Below are positions 1 through 6,870 of a stretch of 14,550 nt of DNA, piece by piece (position 1 is the first letter of the stretch; every line of letters starts with the position of its first letter). The translations under genes and the position numbers were made by a program. Location of the stretch: assembly GCA_045617525.1 (NCBI GenBank), contig JAZLIT010000197.1, positions 1 through 14,550 on the forward strand. The letters are read 5' to 3'. This stretch comes from JAZLIT01 sp045617525 (lineage in GTDB: Bacteria > Bacillota > Bacilli > Bacillales_A > Planococcaceae). The notes under the pieces are model-generated. The model was not told where the DNA came from and did not search any database. It worked only from the letters and a program-made list of their open reading frames with translations.

Positions 1-13
1 GCGAACGCACAAA
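1..13 (+). repeat. Terminal copy of the GAACGCACAAA repeat, cut by window edge
   Basis: The 11-bp core GAACGCACAAA is present exactly at 3-13. It is preceded by GC, the usual end of the linker in the arrays at 6325-6583 and 6715-6870. After it, the sequence becomes unique. This is most simply the last unit of a further array lying outside the window, in the same orientation as the others. Only one unit is visible, so an isolated copy cannot be excluded. Confidence 0.75.
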
Positions 14-49
14 CAACTTAACAATCAACCACTGATGCCGGGAATCTCA

Positions 50-80
50 CATGAACAATGCGAATTCATGGCATTTTTTC
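50..80 (+). terminator. Weak terminator-like hairpin upstream of icmF
   Basis: CATGAA (50-55) can pair with TTCATG (65-70) around a 9-nt loop, and the stem is followed by GCATTTTTTC (71-80). The stem is short and AU-rich, so it may be chance. If real, it would end transcription from a gene lying before the window and separate it from icmF. Confidence 0.3.
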
Positions 81-193
81 TAGAATAATAGTCACCAAGC
101 GCAAAATAGAACGGCAAAACTTAAAGATTCACTTCCACAAACAAGATTAAGCGTAAAAAATAGGGAATACGAGACGCAAAGGGGGCATAAACT

Positions 194-3100
194 ATGAATT
201 CCAAAGTAAAGGTATATAAACCACAACATCCAATAAGATTTGTGACAGCATCGAGCCTTTTTGATGGCCATGATGCATCAATCAATATTATGAGACGAAT
301 TCTTCAAGCAAGTGGGGCAGAAGTGATTCACCTTGGACATAATCGATCTGTGGAAGAAGTAGTCAACGCGGCTATTCAAGAAGACGCGCAGGGCATCGCG
401 ATATCTAGTTATCAAGGTGGTCATATGGAATATTTCAAATACATGCATGACTTACTGAATGAAAAAGGTGCACCACATATTAAAATTTACGGTGGCGGCG
501 GCGGCGTTATTTTACCGAAAGAAATCGAGGAGCTTCACGCATATGGCATTGCGGGACTCTTTTCGCCTGAAGACGGACGTAAATTAGGATTACAAGGCAT
601 GATAAACGTTAAATTAGAAGGTGCGGATTTCTCGACAATTAAAGCGCATTATGATGATATTCAGAAGCTCAGCTATAAGTATCCAGAATCTGTGGCAAAT
701 ATCATTACTGCAGCTGAAAATGGGGCAGAGGCAGTGCAAAACTTATTAACACAAGTACGTAAAAAAAACGTTAGCACACCTGTAATCGGTATAACGGGAA
801 CAGGTGGCGCAGGGAAGTCTTCGTTAACAGATGAACTTATTCGACGTTTTTTACATGAGTTTCCGGAGAAGCGCATTGCGATAATTTCCGTAGATCCAAC
901 AAAGCAAAAAACAGGCGGCGCATTACTCGGCGATCGAATTCGTATGAACGCTATTTTCAACGATCGCGTATTTATGCGAAGTCTTGCAACGCGCGGCTCA
1001 CATACGGAGCTTTCGGCATCAATTGGAGAAGTGTTGGATGTCGTGAAGGCGGCAGGTTACGACCTAATTGTTGTTGAAACTAGTGGTATTGGGCAAGGCG
1101 ACGCTGAAATCACAAAGTATACGGACCTTTCGATGTACGTTATGACGAGCGAATTTGGTGCGCCAACACAGCTTGAAAAAATCGATATGATTGACTATGC
1201 AGACTTAATTGCAATTAATAAATTCGAGCGCAAAGGCAGTGAAGATGCGTTACGCCAAGTTCAAAAGCAATATCAGCGCTCACGCGAATTATGGAACGAG
1301 GCACTCGATTCGATGCCGGTTTACGGAACAATAGCAAGCCAATTTAACGACAAGGGCACAAATACATTGTTCGCTGCATTAATTCATTGCATCAATGAAA
1401 AGCTGGACCTCAATTGGCAAACACATTATGAACAATTGGCAAAAGCGCAAAAGCAGGATGTCATTATCCCGACGGACCGCCGCTACTACTTACGCGAAAT
1501 CTCAGAAACGGTGCGCAATTATCACCTACAAGCAAAGCAACAAGCAGAACTTGCGACAAAGCTTTACCAGCTAGAAGGCACCAAAGCGATGTTGCAGCAA
1601 AGTGATTCAACGGAAGACGCTTTGTTTGAATCTATAAACTCCCTGCAAATTGGCGTCCAACAACAGCTTTCTGCACAATCAACAATGATTTTACAAAACT
1701 GGAAGGCGCTAAAAGAAACGTATGCGGGTGAGGAACATATCACGAAAGTACGTGATAAAGAAATACGTACGATTCTAACGACGACAACACTTGCAGGCAC
1801 GAAAATCCCAAAAGTAGCATTGCCAAATTTCAAGGATTATGGCGAAATCCTACGCTGGGTTTATGCGGAAAATGTGCCAGGAGAATTCCCCTATACAGCA
1901 GGTGTTTTCCCGTTCAAACGCGAGGGTGAGGATCCGAAGCGTCAATTTGCAGGAGAAGGGACACCTAATCGCACGAATCGTCGCTTTCATTATTTATCAA
2001 AGGACGACGACGCAAAGCGCTTATCTACAGCGTTTGATTCAGTAACGCTTTATGGTGAAGATCCGGACATACGCCCAGATATTTACGGTAAAGTAGGTGA
2101 ATCTGGAGTTAGTATTTGTACGTTAGATGATATGAAGAAGCTATATGCGGGCTTTGACTTATGTGCGCCATCGACCTCGGTTTCGATGACAATCAATGGC
2201 CCGGCACCGATTATTTTAGCAATGTTTATGAACACAGCAATCGATCAGCAAGTGCACAAGCGTGAAATTGAACTTGGCCGTACGTTAACATTACAAGAAT
2301 TTGGGGAAACTAAAATGGCAACGCTACAGGTCGTTCGCGGTACGGTGCAAGCAGATATTTTAAAAGAGGATCAAGGGCAAAATACGTGCATCTTCTCGAC
2401 CGAATTTGCGCTACGCATGATGGGTGATATTCAGCAATATTTCATTGATCAGCAAGTTCGTAATTATTATTCGGTTTCCATTTCTGGGTATCACATTGCG
2501 GAGGCTGGGGCGAATCCAATTTCACAGCTTGCCTTCACGCTCGCAAATGGTTTTACTTATGTTGAATATTACTTAAGTCGTGGCATGGATATTAATAGGT
2601 TTGCGCAAAACTTGTCGTTCTTCTTTTCAAACGGGCTTGACGCTGAATATACGGTGATTGGGCGTGTTGCACGTCGAATTTGGGCAGTAGTTATGCGCGA
2701 TAAATATGGTGCAAACGACCGCGCGCAAAAGCTCAAGTATCATATTCAAACATCAGGTCGCAGCCTCCATGCACAGGAAATTGATTTCAACGATATTCGT
2801 ACAACACTACAAGCATTAATGGCGTTGCATGATAACTGTAATTCATTGCACACAAATGCTTACGACGAAGCCATTACTACGCCTACAGAGGAATCTGTTC
2901 GCCGTGCTATGGCAATCCAAATGATCATTACAAAAGAGCATGGTCTCACGAAAAATGAAAATCCTTTGCAAGGCTCATTTATTGTAGAGCAGCTAACGGA
3001 TTTAGTGGAGCAGGCAGTACTCAATGAATTTGATCGAATTAATGATCGGGGTGGGGTACTTGGCGCGATGGAAACACAGTACCAACGTGGTAAAATACAA

Positions 3101-3442
3101 GAAGAATCCATGTACTATGAACATCTGAAACATAGTGGAGAATTGCCGATTATTGGAGTCAATACGTATTTGAATCCAAATCCACCTTCACAGCAAGAGA
3201 TTAATAATATGGAAATTGCGCGTGCATCAAAACAAGAAAAGGACGAACAAATCACGAATTTACGTACCTTCCAACAGCAACATGAGGCACTTATTGAAGT
3301 AGCGCTTCGGGAGTTGAAACAAGTGGCAATACAAGGAGGCAATATTTTCGAACAGCTCCTAGAAACGGTTAAAGTAGCAAGCTTAGGGCAAATTACCAAT
3401 GCATTATATGAGGTTGGTGGGCAGTACCGTAGAAATATGTAA
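194..3442 (+). CDS. icmF: Fused isobutyryl-CoA mutase IcmF (B12-dependent, with G-protein chaperone domain)
   Basis: This cytoplasmic enzyme interconverts isobutyryl-CoA and n-butyryl-CoA by a radical rearrangement using adenosylcobalamin; known members can also act on isovaleryl-CoA. The 1082 residues carry three parts in the IcmF order. The N-terminal B12 domain has DGHDAS at 24-29 (His26 as the expected lower axial ligand), SSYQGG near 71-76 and a glycine run at 100-104. A MeaI-type GTPase follows, with Walker A GTGGAGKS at 202-209, ETSGIGQ near 295-301 and NKFE at 342-345. The mutase barrel lies from about residue 530 to the end, with FPYTAGVFPF near 565 and NRRFHYL near 595. The ATG at 194 has AAAGGGGG 8 nt upstream. 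All domains appear intact. Separate methylmalonyl-CoA mutase is unlikely because its subunits lack this fused middle GTPase. No partner gene is visible downstream and it seems to be a single-gene unit. Confidence 0.95.
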   Translation: MNSKVKVYKPQHPIRFVTASSLFDGHDASINIMRRILQASGAEVIHLGHNRSVEEVVNAAIQEDAQGIAISSYQGGHMEYFKYMHDLLNEKGAPHIKIYGGGGGVILPKEIEELHAYGIAGLFSPEDGRKLGLQGMINVKLEGADFSTIKAHYDDIQKLSYKYPESVANIITAAENGAEAVQNLLTQVRKKNVSTPVIGITGTGGAGKSSLTDELIRRFLHEFPEKRIAIISVDPTKQKTGGALLGDRIRMNAIFNDRVFMRSLATRGSHTELSASIGEVLDVVKAAGYDLIVVETSGIGQGDAEITKYTDLSMYVMTSEFGAPTQLEKIDMIDYADLIAINKFERKGSEDALRQVQKQYQRSRELWNEALDSMPVYGTIASQFNDKGTNTLFAALIHCINEKLDLNWQTHYEQLAKAQKQDVIIPTDRRYYLREISETVRNYHLQAKQQAELATKLYQLEGTKAMLQQSDSTEDALFESINSLQIGVQQQLSAQSTMILQNWKALKETYAGEEHITKVRDKEIRTILTTTTLAGTKIPKVALPNFKDYGEILRWVYAENVPGEFPYTAGVFPFKREGEDPKRQFAGEGTPNRTNRRFHYLSKDDDAKRLSTAFDSVTLYGEDPDIRPDIYGKVGESGVSICTLDDMKKLYAGFDLCAPSTSVSMTINGPAPIILAMFMNTAIDQQVHKREIELGRTLTLQEFGETKMATLQVVRGTVQADILKEDQGQNTCIFSTEFALRMMGDIQQYFIDQQVRNYYSVSISGYHIAEAGANPISQLAFTLANGFTYVEYYLSRGMDINRFAQNLSFFFSNGLDAEYTVIGRVARRIWAVVMRDKYGANDRAQKLKYHIQTSGRSLHAQEIDFNDIRTTLQALMALHDNCNSLHTNAYDEAITTPTEESVRRAMAIQMIITKEHGLTKNENPLQGSFIVEQLTDLVEQAVLNEFDRINDRGGVLGAMETQYQRGKIQEESMYYEHLKHSGELPIIGVNTYLNPNPPSQQEINNMEIARASKQEKDEQITNLRTFQQQHEALIEVALRELKQVAIQGGNIFEQLLETVKVASLGQITNALYEVGGQYRRNM

Positions 3443-3482
3443 ATTATTGATCAGATTTAATTCGCGAAAACGAGCTTAATTT

Positions 3483-3500
3483 ATAGCAAATATAGCAAAT
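3483..3500. repeat. Tandem 9-bp direct repeat
   Basis: ATAGCAAAT occurs twice head to tail (3483-3491 and 3492-3500) in the icmF-rpoE intergenic region, just before an isolated TTGACA at 3503-3508. No function is evident, and the AT-rich context makes chance possible. Confidence 0.5.
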
Positions 3501-3574
3501 GTTTGACAATAAAAAACAACAAAAGAAACTGAAATTCGATATACTTAAAAGTACGAGTAAAAGAGTAGAGGGGG

Positions 3575-3635
3575 ACGTCACGAATGCAAGAGTATTTTCA
3601 TTATTTTATTATACTAGGATTGTTAGTCGTGACGT
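3575..3635 (+). promoter_or_regulatory. Inverted repeat over the start of the 52-aa gene
   Basis: ACGTCACGA at 3575-3583 is perfectly complementary to TCGTGACGT at 3627-3635, with a possible extra G-U pair outside. The left arm fills the space between the ribosome binding site and the ATG at 3584; the right arm is in codons 15-18. In the mRNA this would form a 9-bp stem around a 43-nt loop and could hinder ribosome binding. It may be chance, since the right arm is also coding sequence. Confidence 0.4.
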
Positions 3636-3742
3636 TCTTTGTATATAATTTACAATTAGCCTCAATCCCGTTATTAGTTTTGTCCTTCTTTTTATTTTAT
3701 TTAGGCTATAAAGAAGCAACAAAAGTAAAAAACAAGAAATGA
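3584..3742 (+). CDS. Small hydrophobic membrane protein, 52 aa, unknown function
   Basis: An ATG at 3584 is preceded by AGAGGGGG (3567-3574) with 9-nt spacing, a strong ribosome binding site for this genome, and opens 52 codons to a TGA at 3740-3742. The product starts MQEYFHYF and is very hydrophobic. Residues about 8-21 and 28-41 look like two membrane spans separated by a short YNLQLASIP turn, and the tail is basic (KEATKVKNKK). That pattern fits a two-span small inner-membrane protein with the C-terminus in the cytoplasm. I do not recognise a family. It lies between icmF and rpoE with no overlap. A 9-bp inverted repeat (3575-3583 with 3627-3635) has its left arm between the ribosome binding site and the start codon, so initiation may be affected by mRNA folding. 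The gene call rests on the binding site and composition only. Confidence 0.7.
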   Translation: MQEYFHYFIILGLLVVTFFVYNLQLASIPLLVLSFFLFYLGYKEATKVKNKK

Positions 3743-3834
3743 AACTAGCATAGTTGCAGTATGTTTGTATATAATGGGTTAATGGGTATTATGCTTATGA
3801 TATGTAATGTATTAAGGAAAGGACGTGCACGATT

Positions 3835-4362
3835 TTGAACTTTCGTGAAATGACGCAGGAACAACTAAGAGAAGAGTCGTTAATCGACTTAGCATACGCA
3901 ATTTTAGAAGATCGTAAAGCAGCAATCGGATTCAATGAATTGCTTGCTGAAATTACATCTTATAATGGAATGACTAAAGGGGAATTGAAATCTAGACTTG
4001 TTCAATTCTATACAGACCTAAACGTAGAAGGCCGTTTCCTATTAAACCATGAAAATGGTTGGGGTTTACGCGAATGGTATAAAGTTGAAACGATCGAAGA
4101 AGAAACTGCTCCAACAGTTAAAATCCGCAAAAAGAAAAAAGCAGTTTCAGATGATGAAGATGAAGATCTAATTGAGTTAGACGAAGAGGATGTAGTATTC
4201 GAGGAAGATTTCGATGAGTTCACTGAGGACGATGTTGAAGAGGATCTTGAATTCGTGGCAGAAGAAATCGAAGAATTAGATGTAGAAATCGTTGAAGTAG
4301 AGATCGAAGAAGAAGATGAATTCGAGATCGAAGAAGAAGAAGAACTAGAAGAAGGCCGCTAA
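3835..4362 (+). CDS. rpoE: DNA-directed RNA polymerase delta subunit
   Basis: The delta subunit is a Gram-positive-specific RNA polymerase component that increases transcription specificity and recycling. The 175-residue product is close to the family length. An N-terminal HARE-type winged-helix domain (about 10-82) includes FNELLAEI, LVQFYTDLNVEGRFL and NGWGLREWY, all typical of delta. A short basic stretch KIRKKKK (about 96-102) is followed by an Asp/Glu-rich disordered tail of about 70 residues. The start is TTG at 3835, served by AGGAAAGGA (3815-3823) with 11-nt spacing; an in-frame ATG at 3850 would remove the first five residues and has no site of its own. It is followed by a strong terminator, so it appears to be a single-gene unit. 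I see no convincing -35/-10 pair upstream, although TATAAT is present at 3770-3775. Confidence 0.95.
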   Translation: MNFREMTQEQLREESLIDLAYAILEDRKAAIGFNELLAEITSYNGMTKGELKSRLVQFYTDLNVEGRFLLNHENGWGLREWYKVETIEEETAPTVKIRKKKKAVSDDEDEDLIELDEEDVVFEEDFDEFTEDDVEEDLEFVAEEIEELDVEIVEVEIEEEDEFEIEEEEELEEGR

Positions 4363-4369
4363 TAAGCTA

Positions 4370-4403
4370 GGTAGAATCAATTTAGTTGATTCTACCCCTT
4401 TTT
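4370..4403 (+). terminator. Rho-independent terminator of rpoE
   Basis: GGTAGAATCAA (4370-4380) and TTGATTCTACC (4386-4396) form a perfect 11-bp stem with loop TTTAG, followed by CCTTTTT. It begins 8 bases after the rpoE stop codon. Confidence 0.9.
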
Positions 4404-4447
4404 ATTTAGTAGGCAAAATTCACGTGATTGATTGTGGAACAAAAATC

Positions 4448-4486
4448 TTGACTTCTTTTAGCGAACAATATAGACTCTTACTTGGG
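4448..4486 (+). promoter_or_regulatory. pyrG promoter with GGG start site
   Basis: TTGACT at 4448-4453 and TAGACT at 4471-4476 are exactly 17 bp apart, fitting a sigma-A promoter. Seven bases after the -10 comes GGGCTCC, so transcripts should start at or near G4484. In B. subtilis pyrG, transcripts likewise begin GGGC, and slippage on the three Gs is the basis of CTP sensing. Promoter and start-site positions are read from the sequence; activity is inferred. Confidence 0.8.
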
Positions 4487-4560
4487 CTCCTTTTAAACGG
4501 AGATTGACCGTATATAACATACGCTCCCCCTGCAAACATATGCAGGTGGGGCGTTTTTTT
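4484..4560 (+). promoter_or_regulatory. pyrG leader: CTP-sensing attenuator by reiterative transcription
   Basis: From the predicted start GGGC at 4484, the leader leads into a hairpin: CGCTCCCCCTGC (4522-4533) pairs with GCAGGTGGGGCG (4542-4553), with one mismatch and one G-U pair, followed by seven Ts (4554-4560). This is an intrinsic terminator about 100 nt before pyrG. The left arm contains TCCCCC, which can pair with a run of extra Gs at the 5' end. In B. subtilis, low CTP stalls polymerase before the first C, extra Gs are added, and the G-rich end pairs with the pyrimidine-rich left arm to prevent termination. All required parts are visible here. A small CTCC/GGAG hairpin (4487-4490 with 4499-4502) is also possible. 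Confidence 0.8.
4542..4560 (+). terminator. Right arm and T-tract of the pyrG leader terminator
   Basis: The G-rich right arm at 4542-4553 followed by TTTTTTT at 4554-4560 is the termination point of the attenuator. Its left arm is 4522-4533. High CTP should favour stopping here, low CTP reading through. Confidence 0.8.
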
Positions 4561-4654
4561 ATTTTTCCCAATGCTTTCAAGAAGGCAAGATTTTATTATT
4601 AACACGCTTTGACGGCAAACGTTTGAGCTTTTCTTATTTTAAGGAGGAATTTAC

Positions 4655-6259
4655 ATGACAAAGTATATTTTCGTAACAGGTGGCGTAGTTTCTTCACTTG
4701 GAAAAGGGATTGTAGCAGCATCATTAGGTCGCTTACTAAAAAACCGTGGGCTACAAGTTACAATTCAAAAGTTTGATCCGTATTTAAATATCGATCCAGG
4801 CACAATGAGCCCTTACCAGCATGGTGAAGTATTCGTTACAGATGATGGCGCAGAGGCTGACTTAGACTTAGGTCACTACGAGCGCTTCATCGATATCAAC
4901 CTTGGCAAGCACTCAACAGTTACAGCTGGTCGTGTATACCAAGCTGTATTAAATAAAGAGCGCCGCGGTGACTATAATGGTGGAACAGTTCAAGTAATTC
5001 CCCACATCACAAATGAAATTAAAGACCGCATTCAACGTGCAGGTCGCGAAACTTCTGCTGACGTAGTAATTACAGAAGTAGGTGGAACAGTTGGTGATTT
5101 CGAATCACTAGCATTCCTAGAAGCAATTCGTCAAATGCGCACAAACCTAGGCAATGAAAATGTAATGTACATCCACTGTACTTTAATGCCATATATTAAA
5201 GCTGCAGGTGAAATGAAGACAAAACCAACACAACACTCAGTAAAAGAGCTTCGTTCACTTGGTATCCAACCAAACATCATCGTTTTACGTACAGAGCAAC
5301 CAGTTCCTCAAGAAATGAAGGAAAAAATCGGTCTATTCTGTGATGTGAAAACGGAGGAAATTATCGAATCTCGCGACGTTGAGCATTTATATGAAGTACC
5401 ACTTAATTTACATGCACAAGGCTTTGACGACATCGTTCTTAAGCACTTCGGCATCAAGGCACCTGCTGCTGATATGACGGAATGGAAAGAGCTTGTAGAA
5501 AAAGTTAAAAACCTTAAAAATAAAACACGTATCGCAATCGTAGGTAAATATGTTGAGCTTCAAGATGCATACATTTCAGTAGTAGAAGCCCTAAAGCATG
5601 CTGGTTACGTTTACGATTCAGAAATCGACTTCGAATGGGTTAATGCAGAAGAAGTAACAACTGAAAACGTAGCAGAGATGTTAGGTTCAGTAGACGGAAT
5701 TCTTGTACCAGGTGGCTTTGGTGATCGTGGGGTTGAAGGGAAAATCCTTGCAACACAATTCGCGCGTGAACAAGACGTACCGTTCTTTGGTATTTGCTTA
5801 GGAATGCAGCTTGCTACAGTTGAGTTCGCACGTAATGTAATGGGCTTACAAGGCGCACATTCTACAGAACTTGATAAAGACACGAAATACCCAATCATTG
5901 ATTTCTTACCAGATCAATCAGAAGAAATCGATTTAGGTGGAACATTACGCTTAGGCTTATATCCATGTAAATTAAAAAATGGCTCTCGTGCTATGGAAGC
6001 ATATAACGGCGAAGAGTTAGTGTACGAGCGTCACCGTCACCGTTACGAGTTCAACAATGAATTCCGTGAAGCGATGGAAGCAGCAGGCCTAGTATTCTCA
6101 GGTACATCTCCTGACAATAAACTTGTTGAAATTATTGAATTACCAGAGAAAAAATTCTTCGTGGCAGGCCAATTCCACCCAGAACTAATTTCTCGTCCAC
6201 AACGTCCACAACCTCTATTCAAAGAGTTCGTAGGCGCAGCATTTAACAACCGTAAATAA
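4655..6259 (+). CDS. pyrG: CTP synthase (glutamine-hydrolysing)
   Basis: CTP synthase makes CTP from UTP, ATP and glutamine, the last step of pyrimidine ribonucleotide synthesis in the cytoplasm. The 534 residues match the family length. The N-terminal amidoligase domain (about 1-267) begins MTKYIFVTGG and has the P-loop-like SSLGKG at 13-18. The C-terminal class I glutamine amidotransferase domain carries the nucleophile Cys381 in GICLGMQ and the His508/Glu510 pair in GQFHPE. No key residue is missing. The ATG at 4655 follows AAGGAGG (4641-4647) with 7-nt spacing. It is transcribed alone, from the attenuated leader at 4484 to the terminator at 6271-6302. Confidence 0.98.
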   Translation: MTKYIFVTGGVVSSLGKGIVAASLGRLLKNRGLQVTIQKFDPYLNIDPGTMSPYQHGEVFVTDDGAEADLDLGHYERFIDINLGKHSTVTAGRVYQAVLNKERRGDYNGGTVQVIPHITNEIKDRIQRAGRETSADVVITEVGGTVGDFESLAFLEAIRQMRTNLGNENVMYIHCTLMPYIKAAGEMKTKPTQHSVKELRSLGIQPNIIVLRTEQPVPQEMKEKIGLFCDVKTEEIIESRDVEHLYEVPLNLHAQGFDDIVLKHFGIKAPAADMTEWKELVEKVKNLKNKTRIAIVGKYVELQDAYISVVEALKHAGYVYDSEIDFEWVNAEEVTTENVAEMLGSVDGILVPGGFGDRGVEGKILATQFAREQDVPFFGICLGMQLATVEFARNVMGLQGAHSTELDKDTKYPIIDFLPDQSEEIDLGGTLRLGLYPCKLKNGSRAMEAYNGEELVYERHRHRYEFNNEFREAMEAAGLVFSGTSPDNKLVEIIELPEKKFFVAGQFHPELISRPQRPQPLFKEFVGAAFNNRK

Positions 6260-6264
6260 TAGTT

Positions 6265-6302
6265 CAAAAAACCGCGTGCAACCTATTGCACGCGGTTTTT
6301 TT
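6265..6302. terminator. Bidirectional rho-independent terminator after pyrG
   Basis: ACCGCGTGCAA (6271-6281) and TTGCACGCGGT (6286-6296) form a perfect 11-bp stem with loop CCTA. It has a T-run on the right (6296-6302) and an A-run on the left (6266-6271), so it can stop transcription from either side. It lies 11 bp after the pyrG stop. Confidence 0.93.
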
Positions 6303-6324
6303 GTTTTCCAACAGCATGATTTGA

Positions 6325-6583
6325 GAACGCACAAACAGCACCCGTGAACGCATAAAGATGAGTAATGAACGCACAAAAATACGACGAACGCACAAACATG
6401 CGTGGCGAACGCACAAACACGACCCGCGAACGCACAAACATGGGTGGCGAACGCACAAACAGCACCCGTGAACGCACAAACATGAGTAGTGAACGCACAA
6501 AAATACGGCGAACGCACAAAGATGAGTGTTGAACGCACAAACAGCACCCGCGAACGCACAAACATGAGCAGTGAACGCACAAA
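6325..6583 (+). repeat. Array 1 of GAACGCACAAA repeats, 13 units
   Basis: The core GAACGCACAAA starts at 6325, 6346, 6367, 6386, 6407, 6428, 6449, 6470, 6491, 6510, 6531, 6552 and 6573. Twelve cores are exact; the second has CATAAA in place of CACAAA. All are in the same orientation. Linkers are 10 bp, giving a 21-bp period, except two 8-bp linkers AATACGAC and AATACGGC, giving 19 bp. The 10-bp linkers fall into a few types: CAGCACCCGY, CATGAGTAGT-like, CATGCGTGGC-like and CACGACCCGC. The order CAGCACCCG-, -ATGAG-, AAT- recurs at units 1-3, 7-9 and 11-13. No coding capacity is credible. Function is unknown; an array of protein-binding sites or a selfish repeat are both possible. Confidence 0.95.
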
Positions 6584-6714
6584 AATCTTTTATAAATAAT
6601 AAACTAACTAAAATCTAGTGAACTTTAGATTAAAAGAGGGGGGAGATAGTTGAATGCGCAGCAATGGGTGTTGAGGGGGATGTTGAAGTTGCACTGCGTC
6701 CATAGTAGCTGAAG
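6584..6714. other. 131-bp unique island between the two repeat arrays
   Basis: This stretch contains no copy of the core. It starts with AT-rich sequence and a small hairpin (AATCTA 6612-6617 with TAGATT 6626-6631), then becomes G-rich. A frame from 6634 to a TAG at 6706-6708 reads KRGEIVECAAMGVEGD and a few more residues. This looks more protein-like than the rest but has no start signal of its own. A 20-codon frame from a TTG at 6650 follows a G-rich stretch. Neither can be called a gene. Confidence 0.5.
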
Positions 6715-6870
6715 GAACGCACAAACATGACCCGCGAACGCACAAACATGCGTGCTGAACGCACAAAAATACGGCGAACGCACAAACAGCACCCGCGAAC
6801 GCACAAACAGCACCCGCGAACGCACAAACACGATCCGCGAACGCACAAACAGCACCCGCGAACGCACAAA
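6715..6870 (+). repeat. Array 2 of GAACGCACAAA repeats, 8 units
   Basis: Exact cores start at 6715, 6736, 6757, 6776, 6797, 6818, 6839 and 6860. The spacing is 21 bp except one of 19 bp, where the linker is AATACGGC. Linkers are CATGACCCGC, CATGCGTGCT, AATACGGC, CAGCACCCGC (three times) and CACGATCCGC, the same types as in array 1 and in the same orientation. The AAA of the last core runs into the A-run that forms the T-tract of the minus-strand terminator at 6868-6899. Confidence 0.95.

Noticed and set aside
3503..3508. TTGACA as -35 of a promoter for the 52-residue gene
   Set aside because: The next good -10 (TATACT at 3540-3545) is 31 bp away instead of about 17.
4504..4516. TTGACC in the pyrG leader as a second promoter
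   Set aside because: The TATA-like sequence that follows is much too close, and the upstream TTGACT/TAGACT pair with GGG start explains the leader.
6325..6870. CRISPR array
   Set aside because: The conserved part is 11 bp and the variable parts are 8-10 bp and recur as a few types. CRISPR repeats and unique spacers are each more than twice as long, and no cas gene is present.
6325..6870. DnaA-box cluster or origin
   Set aside because: TTTGTGCGTTC on the minus strand shares only a few bases with the DnaA box TTATCCACA, and no unwinding element or dnaA-dnaN context is present.
6325..6870. Insertion sequence, MITE or integron cassette sites
   Set aside because: No transposase or integrase, no terminal inverted repeats around the arrays, and no target duplication that I can see.
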